Part shown: one piece after another, positions 9,598 through 21,147 of the stretch
Position numbering within the stretch: position 1 is the first letter of the stretch
Layout: each line of letters begins with the position of its first letter
DNA from: Xiphydria camelus
Taxonomy: Eukaryota > Arthropoda > Insecta > Hymenoptera > Xiphydriidae
DNA length: 64,000 nt
Reading direction: 5' to 3'
Assembly (NCBI GenBank): GCA_963678675.1
Contig: OY783198.1
Location: forward strand, 16,921,276 to 16,985,275
Program-made: the position numbers and the translations under genes
The notes under the pieces: model-generated
Told to the model about the DNA's origin: nothing
Databases searched by the model: none
What the model saw: only the letters and a program-made list of their open reading frames with translations

Positions 9598-11989
9598 CAC
9601 AGGGGAACAAAAAAAAATTTTTTTTTGGTGCCTGGGATTTTAGACTTCATTTTAACTATATTTGGGAAGCTAAATCTATAGGTGCAATCCGTTTTTCTCT
9701 ATCAGCTCTACTTTTTTAGATACATAAATTTATCTACATATCTGGTTTCTATGCAGTTTATTGGTTTCTGAGAGTTCTAAAATTATTTTATAATCATTAA
9801 TGTGGGTGCAATTGTTTTATTGTCAGTCTGTAAATGAGTAAATTCCAGGTAAATCTATAAATAGTGGAAACATTGCCTCCCAGGTACCTGAACTGACCCT
9901 TTTATACCCCTAACTCAGGTAAGTCTCGTCAGTTTGTGCCTTCTTGCTAAAGAGAGTAGATCGAATTCGGCGTGTTATTTTCTGTTAAGAAAAGAGTGTT
10001 GTGTTATTGAACAGAATTAAAATGAGTTCAGCGTCCAGTTCAAGAAGAAGTTGTGTCAATCAACCTGATGTGTTTTGTTATATATGCGGAGAATACATGT
10101 TCCAACAAAACAGACGAGCTATTACTGACTTTGTGAAGCAAGCATATTTGGCATACTTTGGAGTTAAGCTTGGTGATCAGGACAAAACGTGGGCCCCGCA
10201 TCTCGTATGTAAAACTTGCACAGAGCAATTACGGCAGTGGACTACCGGCAAAAGAAAATGTTTGAAATTCGGCGTACCAATGGTTTGGAGAGAACCAAAA
10301 AACCACTTCGATGATTGCTATTTCTGTTTAGCAAATATTAATGGAATCAATCGAAATAACCGCCATAAATGGACCTATCCCAATTTAGACTCGGCAATAC
10401 GCCCTATCCCGCACTCAGATGAAATACCGATTCCAACATTTCATGAGCTACCAGATATCTCTGATAACGAACATTGTCCCTCTGATCGCTCTTCCGATGC
10501 TAATGAAACTAACAGTGACTATGAGGAGACGTCTTCAGTTCCTCAACGCTTCAATCAAAACGAATTAAATGATCTCACCAGGGATCTCAATTTATCGAAA
10601 AAAGCTGCTGAAGTACTGGCTTCTAGGTTAAACGACAAAAATTTACTGGAACAAGGAACCAAAATTACCTTTTACCGTACAAGAGAAAAAGATCTGTTAC
10701 CATTCTTTTCTCAAGAAGACAATCTTGTATTTTGTCACGAAATTAGGGGACTCATGAAAGAAATGGGACTTTCTGAATATATTCCACATGATTGGCGCCT
10801 ATTTATTGACAGTTCAAAGCGAAGTTTAAAATGTGTCCTTCTACATAATGGGAATAAATATGGTTCAATACCGATAGCTCACTCAACGAAACTGAAAGAA
10901 GAATATAACACAATAGATTTAGTCTTGCAGAAGATAAAGTATCACGAACATCAATGGTTGATATGTGTAGACTTAAAAATGGTGAACTTTCTTCTTGGGC
11001 AGCAAAGTGGTTATACAAAATATCCGTGTTTCTTGTGCCTTTGGGATAGTAGGGACAAAACACACCACTGGGTTAGAAAAGATTGGCCTCTGAGAGAAAA
11101 CATGGACGTTGGGGAAAAGAATGTCATTAACGACGCTTTGGTTGAAAGAGAAAAAATCATTCTTCCTCCGTTACACATAAAGTTGGGCTTAATGAAGCAA
11201 TTTGTAAAAGCTCTTGATAAGGATGGGCCTTGTTTTGAATATATAGGGGTAAAAATGCCTCAGTTGAGCACAGAAAAACTCAAAGCAGGGATATTTGACG
11301 GCCCACAAATAAGACAATTAATTAAAGATCCTGCCTTCATACATTCAATGAATGAAGTTGAACGAGAAGCTTGGACATCATTTGTTGCAGTTGTAGAAAA
11401 TTTTCTAGGCAAACATAAAGCTGAAAACTATGTTGAAATTGTTAACAAGATGCTGAACAGCTTTAAATCATTAGGGTGCAATATGAGTATAAAAGTACAC
11501 TATCTAGACAGCCACTTGGACCGGTTTCCAGAAAATTTAGGAGACATGAGTGAGGAACAAGGTGAAAGATTTCACCAAGATATTAAAATTATGGAGGACC
11601 GCTACCAAGGAAGATGGGACATCCACATGATGGCAGATTACTGCTGGAGTTTAAAGAGGGACTGTTTGAAAAAACATTCAAGAATGTCGCGGAAAAGAAG
11701 TTTTAGAAGTGTCGAGTGACTATATTTGATTTCTTTAATGTTTTTTTTTTGTTTGTAAGTTTGACTTAAGATTGTATTTGGTATAAATAAAATAAAAAAT
11801 TCGAATCTACTTTTGTTTATTACACTTGAGATTTGAGTTAAAATCATAGAACTTATATTTCTCTAAAATTGTATATCTTAAAAACTGGAGCTGATAGGGA
11901 AAAATGAATACGATATTTGAATTCAGGACATCAAACTGATATAGAATCAGTTCAAAAACCCTCGGCACCAAAACAGCTGTTCCCCAGTG
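9598..11989 (+). mobile_element. 2.39-kb element with CACWGGGGAACA ends and one intact ORF
   Basis: The left end CACAGGGGAACA at 9598 and the right end (inverted CACTGGGGAACA) at 11989 match 11 of 12. Both are flanked by TTA (9595-9597 and 11990-11992). Inward, both ends share TTTTGGTGCC and, further in, a CTATCAGCTC block, so the terminal repeats are imperfect but more than 100 bp long. The element contains only the 572-residue gene at 10001-11719 and has no internal inverted repeat. CAC...GTG ends with a 3-bp duplication are compatible with the CACTA/CMC superfamily, but the classification is inference. Confidence 0.75.
10001..11719 (+). CDS. 572-residue uncharacterised protein, probable transposase
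   Basis: One uninterrupted frame fills the element at 9598-11989. An alternative start is Met8 at 10022, whose AAAATGAG context looks better. The N-terminal part has spaced CxxC pairs (about residues 26/29, 71/74 and 106/109) that look zinc-binding. Residues about 145-200 are acidic and serine-rich. The second half contains FIDSS (Asp near 269), CVDLK (Asp near 323), CFLCLWD (CxxC near 343-346) and GERFHQDI (Glu near 521). That order of Asp, Asp, CxxC, Glu could be an RNase H-like DDE core, which is my inference. I recognise the protein as a member of a multicopy metazoan family normally annotated only as uncharacterised. The frame has no damage, which suggests a young copy. Confidence 0.75.
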   Translation: MLLNRIKMSSASSSRRSCVNQPDVFCYICGEYMFQQNRRAITDFVKQAYLAYFGVKLGDQDKTWAPHLVCKTCTEQLRQWTTGKRKCLKFGVPMVWREPKNHFDDCYFCLANINGINRNNRHKWTYPNLDSAIRPIPHSDEIPIPTFHELPDISDNEHCPSDRSSDANETNSDYEETSSVPQRFNQNELNDLTRDLNLSKKAAEVLASRLNDKNLLEQGTKITFYRTREKDLLPFFSQEDNLVFCHEIRGLMKEMGLSEYIPHDWRLFIDSSKRSLKCVLLHNGNKYGSIPIAHSTKLKEEYNTIDLVLQKIKYHEHQWLICVDLKMVNFLLGQQSGYTKYPCFLCLWDSRDKTHHWVRKDWPLRENMDVGEKNVINDALVEREKIILPPLHIKLGLMKQFVKALDKDGPCFEYIGVKMPQLSTEKLKAGIFDGPQIRQLIKDPAFIHSMNEVEREAWTSFVAVVENFLGKHKAENYVEIVNKMLNSFKSLGCNMSIKVHYLDSHLDRFPENLGDMSEEQGERFHQDIKIMEDRYQGRWDIHMMADYCWSLKRDCLKKHSRMSRKRSFRSVE

Positions 11990-11992
11990 TTA

Positions 11993-12764
11993 TTTTATAT
12001 TCATAAGGTTTTATCAGCTTTACGCGTTATTCCTCGTTATTTTCGTTATTTAACCTTGCATTCATACATTATTACTGATGGATTATTAATAAATTAATTC
12101 ATGAAAGTGACTCTACTGGCTTGTGCTACTTTTCGTCCGGTATTTCCTTCCGCAAGATATTTGGATAAATGTACCCCTTCGATCTTGAAGAGTTTGGTTG
12201 GAATAAGCAAGACGGATAGTGGACAGAGTTTAGGCATTAGGAGGCATACAAGATGTCACAATCAGCGGGACAGGATTTCGTGTAATCATGATTTATAGTA
12301 AGTAAAGTGGATAGTAATCGTTTCTGTATCAACAAATCTGTGTTCAATTGATATTTTATACTTCATTAGTAGCTCTAAATGAGATACATCTATCTCATAG
12401 TTTACAGTACAAAATGTAATTTCCCCTGCGGGAGCTAATTTGATGAATGAAAAAATTCTAATAAATCATGATTACACGAAATCCTGTCCCGCTGATTGTG
12501 ACATCTTGTATGCCTCCTAATGCCTAAACTCTTTCCACTATCCGTCTTGCTTATTCCAACCAAACTCTTCAAAATCGAAGGGGTACATTTATCCAAATAT
12601 CTTGCGGAAGGATATACCGGACGAAAAATAGCACAAGCCAGTAGAGTCACTTTCATGAATTAATTTATTAATAATCCATCAGTAATAATGTATGAATGCA
12701 AGGTTAAATAACGAAAATAACGAGGAATAACGCGTAAAGCTGATAAAACCTTATGAATATAAAA
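11993..12764. repeat. Fold-back element with about 300-bp arms
   Basis: Arms 11993-12297 and 12461-12764 are inverted copies with only a few differences (for example TCCGGTATTTCCTTCCG against its complement near 12605). A 163-bp unique spacer separates them. The left arm begins immediately after the TTA that follows the element at 9598-11989, so that element seems to have inserted at the edge of this one. The matching 65-73 residue frames in the arms are not considered genes. Confidence 0.8.
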
Positions 12765-13309
12765 CAATCGGACCGTATTGTTATGATAGTGTTACAATAG
12801 GAAGGATGGAAGGGTTTCGGATCAAACTTCATATTAACAGATGCATTATGTACAAGGATTAAGAGGGAAAGGATCAACGGCGACGAGTGATATAGAAACC
12901 GCCTCTAGTTGGAAGAATCCATTGTAATCGAGATTGGCTACGGCACCAGTGTCGGCGTAAATCGATTACGATAACTGCTTCGAGTCACGTCCACTTTTTA
13001 TCCAAAACGCTCAAGGTTCTTCAGCCTTTGTTCATGATCCGGGCTGTCACCGCCATCGTCAACACTGCTCCTTCCTTTTTCAGCGAGGCTCCCGTTCATC
13101 TCCACCGTTCATACTCCTGACGTGATGCCGCTGTCGGATATCACAGGAACTCTGCATGATTTGCGACTGGGTGTAGATGGCCCGTTCTCTTGAACTCTTC
13201 ACACGTTGCTAGTACTGGTACCGTTTCAGGAACCCTTCGTGGTGACGACTTCCTCCTCTGTCTCGTCGCCTCGTCTCTGTCATTTTTTTCTTCCTTTTAC
13301 CACACTCTC
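12765..13309. other. No gene recognised
   Basis: Higher GC than the flanks. Scattered short frames only. It could be flanking sequence of the serine-rich fragment downstream. Confidence 0.35.
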
Positions 13310-13925
13310 ATTGCAAGTCTTGCTTCGATATTTCATGTTTCTGCCGATGCGTCTTTCTCTTACAGCTATTCGAGTCGGTCTTGGACTGCCTTCGCTTTAA
13401 AAGAGTGCCCCTGCCGTTGACGCTGCTACTGCTGCTGCTGTCCTTGCTGCTACTATGACTCGAATGTCTGGAATCGTTGTCCATCGGAGCGGCCGCGTAT
13501 CGCGATCGGCGAGATATCATTCAGGAGCTGGTGCGGAGTTGAGCAGTGTCGACCAGCTGCTGCTGCTGTTCGTCACTGTCTTCCACGTGGTTTTTCGGCG
13601 TCACTGCACTTTTCTTTCGCACTTTACTCACTCCTTCTGTCGGCGACTCTGCCGCGTTTTCTTTCCATGTCTTCCAATTTTCACCTTGACTCAGACTTTA
13701 ATTTCATTTCAATTGCATCTTTCGTCGACGAGGCAGAGCTCGACCACTCTGGCGAGGACCACGTTGACGGTAGCCCCTTCCTCCACGACTGCCAGTCGCA
13801 TCAGTTTCTCTCTGCAATTAAATATCAGTCGTGTTATTTGGTTGAACATCGAAAAGAAACCCGAATTATTATGTCTTATCGTTTCAAACAATTACTCACC
13901 ATTATTCCAACATTCACAATTTTGA
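13310..13925 (-). pseudogene. Possible decayed serine/glutamine-rich gene fragment
   Basis: On the minus strand there are two adjacent open stretches separated by stops. One ends with a QQQQ run (about 13530-13690), and the other is rich in serine runs and basic residues (13308-13520: SSKDSSSSSS, then KRRQSKTDSN). Composition and CAG/AGC codon runs resemble low-complexity parts of insect regulatory proteins. I recognise no domain, and plus-strand frames here are equally long. It may be an exon of a host gene, a retrocopy, or chance. Confidence 0.25.
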
Positions 13926-14349
13926 GGTTACACTTCACTTCTCTCGCATTTATCTACCTCCCGCTTTTACCATTTCAAATATTTCGCTCGTACGTAGCGC
14001 CATCTTCCAAAGCCAACTCTAACTAAAACACTGCCGAAGTCAAATTTCAGAAAAATTCAGGTCGCTGCACCTGCTCGACTAGCCATTGGACATACGGTAT
14101 ACTGTCATAAGTGGTATCTTTACATGTGATGAAACAATTCGTCATGGTCATTGGAAGAGTATACTTAGAGAGAGTTGAAGGTAAAACGTCTTCATGGATT
14201 TCTGTAGACGACCAAAATATAAGAAAAATCCGATGGCCTGTAAATTCGAAAGCGGTATATGTTTTATTTCTCCAAAATACTAAGGCAAAGTGAAAAATAT
14301 AAGGGCTCTCTAGTCTATAAATCCCTTTCAAAATATCACGAGAGTAAAT

Positions 14350-15225
14350 CAAAAGTAAGTAAGTGGTTATAATTAATTGGCTCGTATCGGTATAAAATGT
14401 GAGACTTTAATTTTGTGGTAATAGAAAGCTATTCTTCTACATGTACGTATTCTCCTCATGAATAAATTCCAAAAAGTAATGAAATCCCCCCACAAAAACA
14501 GATTCTCTGTAAAAAAAAAGGCGGCATGTTCATTCAGTGCCAACAAAAATTGATACCTACGTAAAATACTCTCCAAAAAAGATTTGAAATCAATTAAGAT
14601 CGCCATGTTCAAGATTTATATATAAAAAGTAAAAGGCATCATTTGAAAGGAAAATTATTGTAAATCAAGTTACTAAAAAATACGACTAAAGAATTTATAA
14701 AAAAAATTTAATAAAAAGAACTTGCCGCGTTTTTTTCCTTCAAAATAAAAAATTCAGACAGAATTATACTCGATGTTTATGCACTTATGATTTTAAATAA
14801 ATTCATACACTTATATGATACCACCAGTATACCGAATGTCGCACGGGAAACCAATTAGGCGGGGGCCTTTTGAATTTCTCTGAATTTGACTTCGGCAGTG
14901 CAATTTATGAATTACTCTAGCACCGTCCAAGCACTACCAATTATTCGGTATAGTGGACAAAAGATAAAAACTTAAACGCGGCAAGTTCTTTTTTATTAAA
15001 TTTTTTTTATAAATTCTTTAGTCGAATTTTTTAGTAACTTGATTTACAATAATTTTCCTTTCAAATGATGCCTTTTACTTTTTATATATAAATCTTGAAC
15101 ATGGCGATCTTAATTGATTTCAAATCTTTTTTGGAGAGTATTTTACGTAGGTATCAATTTTTGTTGGCACTGAATGAACATGCCGCCTTTTTTTTACAGA
15201 GAATCTGTTTTTGTGGGGGGTAAGC
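14350..15225. mobile_element. Fold-back element, copy 1
   Basis: Arms at about 14485-14735 and 14975-15225 are inverted copies (GGCGGCATGTTCATTCAGTG at the outer side, GAACTTGCCGCG at the inner side). The spacer holds a sequence found in the opposite orientation in copy 2 (18640-19195), plus an extra insert of about 120 bp (about 14830-14950) containing TTTGACTTCGGCAGTG. No protein motif is seen. Confidence 0.75.
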
Positions 15226-16650
15226 CTTTACAGCAAACGCGCATTGCTCACTGGACCAACGTTCCATGGCTATAGTCGTACTGGCGAAAGAGTGCACTTC
15301 GGGAAAGCTCGGAGCAACGTTCCCCCACTATGTGTCTTCCCCCACCAAGCGAGCTAGGCACGCGCACATCAAATTTTCGAGTATATGCACACTGGCAAAA
15401 TCTTGCCTCCGCCACATGAAGTAGTTCCCTTTTTTTGAATGGGGATCCGGACTGCCAAACTTTACTACTTGGCAGCACCACCACTACCTAGGCTTTTCCG
15501 CGCGCATTTCAATCCGCGCATATCGATTCTTAGCAATTAGCATGACCGCGATAAATATACCTCGTTAATTTAGAGTCAATAAAGAAAAGAGGGAAAGAAA
15601 ATATAAACCAATGGACACATAAATCTTTTGTAAAATCTAGTATTAAGAATATAAAATGTACTTCTATGTTCAAATGAAATTTTGTATGCACGTTACAAGT
15701 TGATTACTTTTCATTTTTATTGCATACTAGCTGACCCGGCGAATTTTGTACCGCCTCAGAATCAATAAATGTTGTGTTAACTTAAAAACGAAATGTATTT
15801 TAATTACATTTAAATTTATTTCATTCTAATCCCTCTAAACTGTCTGAATCAACTAGGAAGACGAAGCTTTTTCAGAGGAGGCTAGGAAGGCTATATTATC
15901 ATTATTATTGACATTATTATGAGTAAATATCTCGAAAATCTATCGTTGAGGTTACATTTTGAAATTTTACAACATAAAAGAATGTACATTTTTTTCTCCC
16001 ATTGACGTCATTCTGTTGTAATTTCTTTTTTTTTAATTAGTTCATTCTAAATTAACTCATTCTTATTATAGCAGCGCATATCATCATTCATGAGTAACAT
16101 GAAATTCAAATTCAAATTTTACTGAAATGGGGATCAGGATACCATATGAGAACTGCGTGGTAGGTGCAGGTAGGGTTATACCATCGTGTTTGCAATAAAA
16201 TTATCTTTATTTTCATATACAATTTAATTGGTAAGCAGATCGGTGCAAATTGCTCATATCAGCTCACCTGTTTATGCAGTTTTAAGGGTAGTCTTGAGCA
16301 TATTTTATTAGCCTACCCATTCGCGATATATTCATTGACGTATTATGTTTGATAAAAAATACTTTTCATCCGGTAAGCAGATCGGTGAAGAACGTCTCTA
16401 GTTCGGATCTTGTACTAACTGTACAGGGTCTCCACGTATGTTGTTGACATAAAACGATATGGCACGTAGCGTTTTGTAGACTGTAGGCTGTACGCTATTG
16501 GTCAGAGATGCAAGGACGACGAACGATTGGCTCTGTCTATCGCCGGCAGATGTCAATATCGCGAGGAAAGTTCCCTAGGGCGTAAAACCTAGCAGACGAG
16601 AAAGTATGGCGGGTGACGGGTACGCGTCTTTACAAAGTAGAATTTGTCGG
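15226..16650. other. No gene recognised; dispersed-repeat remnants
   Basis: The stretch TACTAGCTGACCCGGCGAAT near 15727 resembles a repeat end common in insect genomes. TAAGCAGATCGGTG occurs near 16230 and again near 16373. The 78-residue minus-strand frame at 15248-15484 has no recognisable domain. Nothing else is supported. Confidence 0.4.
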
Positions 16651-16653
16651 AGT

Positions 16654-17399
16654 AAAGCTAGGAATCCACTACACTCGACTCGACTCGACTCGACACGACA
16701 CGACTCGACACGACACGGTGACAACAATTTGCGTGGTGTGTCCACTGGAATCGACGCGACACGACTCGACGCTACTCGACACGACGGTAGTGCTTCGTCC
16801 TTTTAAATTTTAACGTACAAGGATGCATCGTGTATGGCTCTATAATTTTTCTAATTATTGCTTCTCTGTAACATCTATACAGATAGAAATTTACTATATA
16901 CCTATTTATGTTTACTTGGTCTATTCAAGGCTTTTGAGATTTCTTCTCAAGCTTCGTTGCGTATATTTTGGTCTCTATATTTCAAACTATGTATATTTTA
17001 CAGCATCTCATATGCTCTAACTTTATTAATGAGATCCTCCTCCATTCCTCTGCGAAATTAATGTAAAATCTTCGAACTGTTCTTCTCGACTCTTTCCAAG
17101 CAAGACTGCCGCAATTCAACTGTTCGCTTATCGGTCCATATCTCGATGTGCACGCAAACTGTGTCCACTAGGCTCGACTCGACTCGACTCGACTCGACGC
17201 GACAAATTTCTGGCCAGCCAGAAAAGTGTCGTGTCGAGTCGAGTAGAGTCGAGTCGAGTCGAGTCGTGTCGAGCCTAGTGGATTTCTACGCCATTTAAAT
17301 ACACGGAAAATCATGCGATCAGAAACGCGTCGTGTCGAGTCGCGTCGAGTCGTGTCGTGTCGAGTCGAGTCGAGTCGAGTATAGTGGATTCCTAGCTTT
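16654..17399. mobile_element. 746-bp element with TCGAC pentamer arrays in its ends
   Basis: The ends are AAAGCTAGGAATCCACTA and its inverse, flanked by AGT (16651-16653 and 17400-17402). Each end runs straight into arrays of CGACT and CGACA pentamers. A second, shorter hairpin with CCACTAGGCTCGACTCGAC ends lies inside at 17164-17282. There is no coding capacity. The 3-bp duplication and ends are visible, but the superfamily is unknown to me. Confidence 0.65.
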
Positions 17400-17402
17400 A
17401 GT

Positions 17403-18144
17403 GTTCTATTCCATTCAGGCTTGAACTGGAACTGGGCACTGCAGTTACATGTGTATGTGTAGGCTGGCACTTGAGTAAAGGTTCTTTGACGTAAACGTGC
17501 ACGTGGTTCGGAATTTTGACGATTTTTATATATTTTGTTATTGTTAGAATTATTAACTTGAAGTTGGCATGGGGCAAAATGTATCTAAATTAGAGCGGCA
17601 GTGAATGTGTTGCAGTTCTTTGTTTGTTTATTTATTTCTTTTTACTTTAAAAAATACTTGTTTGTAATTTTGGGGGGGGGGGCTTCGCCCCCCCTTCCCC
17701 CGTCGACCCCCCCGCCAACACCCCGCACCGAACAACACCCTGCCCCGAACCCTGTCAACCTCGTATTTGACACTTAGTGATAAAAAATAGAATTCGTCAT
17801 TCGGGCGTTCGCGCCGTTTTTAACTCGTGTGGTTGCCGCACTCGCTTCGCTCATGCGGGAAACTTCACACTCGTTAAAAACGGCGCTTCACGTCCTGATA
17901 ACGAAAATAACTATTCTCTCTCATACAGTTACATATTATTAAAAAATACAGTGCTCTTTGGTTTTTATAAAACGATAGCTTCGTTCAGTAAAATTTTCAA
18001 GGACAAAGAAAAACCATGCAAGTTCTTAATTCATTAGCAGCCTTGATTCGCCGAAACAGACCGCTTGCCTTGCCATTATGACCGATGCTAGGATTAATTC
18101 TAAATTAGCGCTTTTTCGCTTAGTAGTTTAGTCATTGTAGCATA
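17403..18144. other. No gene; two small hairpins
   Basis: A G-run/C-run hairpin (GGGGGCTTCGCCCCC core) lies at about 17672-17698. A CGCCGTTTTTAACTCGTGTG inverted repeat lies at about 17808-17888. Otherwise unremarkable. Confidence 0.5.
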
Positions 18145-18386
18145 TGAAACGCAAATTAATCTGGGTAGGATGAAACCTATACCAATCGATAGGGAAAAAT
18201 TCCCTGAAAAACGTATCAAAAGATCCCAAGCAACTTTAGCCGGGAAATATTTTTAATTAATGAAAAAATTAAAATTAAAAATATTTCTCGGCCAAAGTTG
18301 CTTGGGATCTTTTGATATGATTTTCAGGGGATTTTTTCCTATCGATTGGTATAGGTTTCATCCTACCCAGATTAATTTGCATTTCT
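18145..18386. repeat. Near-perfect 240-bp hairpin MITE
   Basis: GCAAATTAATCTGGGTAGGA at about 18151 pairs with its inverse at the right end. The arms are about 105 bp with a few mismatches and a short AT-rich loop near 18255-18275. Confidence 0.8.
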
Positions 18387-18639
18387 TCGAAATAAATCGC
18401 CTACTTTGACTAGAGTATAGACTGCGATGCGATGGTATCAAGCGGTACGAACCGATATGTCAAATTGCGTCTATTGCGCGACGAAACAAACTTAATTGAA
18501 CTGAGCAGTCGATCGTCGACGATGTTTGACGCGGTACACACGGTGCGATACAACTGCGCAAATGCAATCGCCACCAATTTCATTATGTCGGTGTTAAATA
18601 TAATAATATAGTTCAAAATACATTTTTTTTTTCTCTCAC

Positions 18640-19195
18640 AACTAGTACAATCGTGTACGGAATATGGACAAAAAAAGGTGGATAATGAATTTGTAAATCC
18701 AAAATTTAATGATACATATGAATATCTCTGCAAAAAAAGTGGCGTGTTCATTCAGTGCCAAAAAAATTGATACGTAAAATACTCTCCAAAAAAGATTAAA
18801 AACAATTAAGATCGCCATGTTCAAGATTTATATATAAAAAATATAAGGCATCATTTTAAAGGAAAATTATTGTAAATCAAAAGTTACTAAAAAATCCGAC
18901 GACAAAAAATTTATAAAAAAATTTCATAAAAAAGAACTTACCGCGTTTAAGTTTTCATATTTTTATCACTATATACTGGTGGTCATATAAGTGTATGAAT
19001 TTATTTAAAATCATAAGTACATAAACATCGAATATAATTTTCTCTCTGAATTTTTTATTTTGAAGTAAATAACGCGGCGTTCTTTTTTATGAAAATTTTT
19101 TTATAAATTTTTTGTCGTCGATTTGTTGAATAACTTGATTTACAATAATTTTCTATTCAAATGATGTCTTTTATTTTCTATATATAAATCTCATC
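18640..19195. mobile_element. Fold-back element, copy 2
   Basis: Same family as 14350-15225. The arms carry GTGTTCATTCAGTGCC, AAGATCGCCATGTTCAAG and a GAACTTACCGCG inner edge. Its spacer is shorter and lies in the opposite orientation. The right arm is cut at about 19195, where a copy of the repeat family of 60-500 follows. Confidence 0.75.
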
Positions 19196-19704
19196 TAGGA
19201 ATTTTGCAATTTTGGCCTCGGATTCGTAATCAGCGACCCCGAAAATCCTCGGATACCCGAATTCAGGTCAATCCGTTAACTTTTCGACTTTTGGCCCGAT
19301 TTTCGACGTTTCCGCCCAACTAATTGTGAAGACAGATTTCGCAATAACTCGATGACAAGTGTAGGCTTAAGGTAAGTCTATACCAGGAAACAAAAATGTT
19401 GGCAATACGATAATCCGGTGTTGGCAACACGATAATCCGGTGTTGTAAACATGTATCCCGCCGACTTGCAACTCGCCGACGGATACTCGGCAACAGCCAC
19501 TATCCGAATGTAGGTACAAACCGGGATACAAAATGTTGGCAACATGTTGGCAACACGAGTATCCCGTCGACTAGTGACAATTTAATTGCTACTCGTAAAC
19601 TGCGGGCGGCATGACATCAAAGAAAGCTGTTGCCTGTTGCTTGTATCCGAGTTTCCCATTTGAAATGGGAAACATCGGAAACATCGCTCTCTCTGGACTA
19701 GAAT

Positions 19705-20640
19705 CTACCTACCTACCTACCTACCTACCTACCCACCTACCCACCTACCCACCTACCCACCTACCCACCTACCCACCTACCCACCTACCCACCTACCCAC
19801 CTACCCACCTACCCACCTACCCACCTACCCACCTACCCACCTACCCACCTACCCACCTACCCACCTACCCACCTACCCACCTACCCACCTACCCACCTAC
19901 CCACCTACCCACCTACCCACCTACCCACCTACCCACCTACCCACCTACCCACCTACCCACCTACCCACCTACCCACCTACCCACCTACCCACCTACCCAC
20001 CTACCCACCTACCCACCTACCCACCTACCCACCTACCCACCTACCCACCTACCCACCTACCCACCTACCCACCTACCCACCTACCCACCTACCCACCTAC
20101 CCACCTACCCACCTACCCACCTACCCACCTACCCACCTACCCACCTACCCACCTACCCACCTACCCACCTACCCACCTACCCACCTACCCACCTACCCAC
20201 CTACCCACCTACCCACCTACCCACCTACCCACCTACCCACCTACCCACCTACCCACCTACCCACCTACCCACCTACCCACCTACCCACCTACCCACCTAC
20301 CCACCTACCCACCTACCCACCTACCCACCTACCCACCTACCCACCTACCCACCTACCCACCTACCCACCTACCCACCTACCCACCTACCCACCTACCCAC
20401 CTACCCACCTACCCACCTACCCACCTACCCACCTACCCACCTACCCACCTACCCACCTACCCACCTACCTACCTACCCACCCACCGACCCACCCACCTAC
20501 CTACCCACCCACCTACCCACCCACCTACCCACCCACCCACCCACCTACCCACCCACCCACCTACCCACCCACCCACCTACCCACCCACCCACCCACCCAA
20601 CCAACCACCCACCCACCCACCCACCCACCCACCCACCGAA
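19705..20640. repeat. CCTACCCA minisatellite, about 0.9 kb
   Basis: A short CTAC tetranucleotide run (19705-19730) leads into about 92 nearly perfect tandem copies of the 8-mer CCTACCCA (about 19728-20466). Imperfect CCCACCCA/CTACCCAC variants follow, to about 20638. The other strand is a GGGTAGGT array that could form G-quadruplexes. A 358-residue frame across it is an artefact of the repeat. Confidence 0.95.
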
Positions 20641-20967
20641 GTTTCGAAGTTCTATCTTTAAACATGCGTTACTTTGTTAAAAATTAAAATTTTTATAAAT
20701 CCGTACGCTTAACTGAAGCTAGACTCGTGTAGTTTAAGAAAATAATTGATTTTTTTGGTTTGGATATACCATTCGGACACAGCAATGGCGCCCATGCGCC
20801 AAACATTTTTCAGAGAAGCTTTACGGCATCGCGTATTATTGTGTAGTTTATTGATATTATGCATTGCTTTTTTTTTCTAATATACTAAAATATATGTACC
20901 TTCATGTAGTTGTAAAAGTTTTTTCCCTCGTTTTTTATTTTAATCAGAAAAAATTCACAAAGTTATT

Positions 20968-21147
20968 CTACATTTTCCGGTCATCACAGTGGCTTTCCCC
21001 CTTAATGACAAGTAACTCCGCCATTAAATTGTCACCATAGCTTGTCCCGTTTTGTAAAAACTGTCGCTGCCTCCACCTTCTTTTTCGCTTCTGGAAGGCT
21101 ATTATGATGAAAGCAGGACTAACACCAGCAGCAATGGACGGTTCCAT
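20968..21147 (-). pseudogene. N-terminal remnant of a Harbinger transposase
   Basis: A 59-codon frame on the minus strand with KRKRRWRQRQFLQNGTSYGD followed by LMAELLV. This matches the pattern of the N-terminal region of PIF/Harbinger transposases (a basic RRWW-like block, then a hydrophobic helix before the DDE domain). The frame stops where the family's DNF.RM segment would begin, and no DDE domain follows. Confidence 0.6.

Noticed and set aside
13190..13925. Plus-strand frames of 76-156 residues as genes
   Set aside because: Composition is typical of antisense of a Ser/Gln-rich frame. Kept only as a low-confidence minus-strand fragment.
14032..14904. A single transposon bounded by CACTGCCGAAGTCAAATT
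   Set aside because: The inverted copy lies inside an insert of a fold-back element whose arms overlap the proposed element, and no matching target duplication is present.
15248..15484. 78-residue minus-strand frame as a gene
   Set aside because: No recognisable domain, no splice or polyadenylation context, and length within chance for this GC content.
19611..20687. 358-residue Thr/Pro/Leu-rich frame
   Set aside because: It is only the CCTACCCA array read in one frame, with no stop because the 8-mer repeat never produces one.
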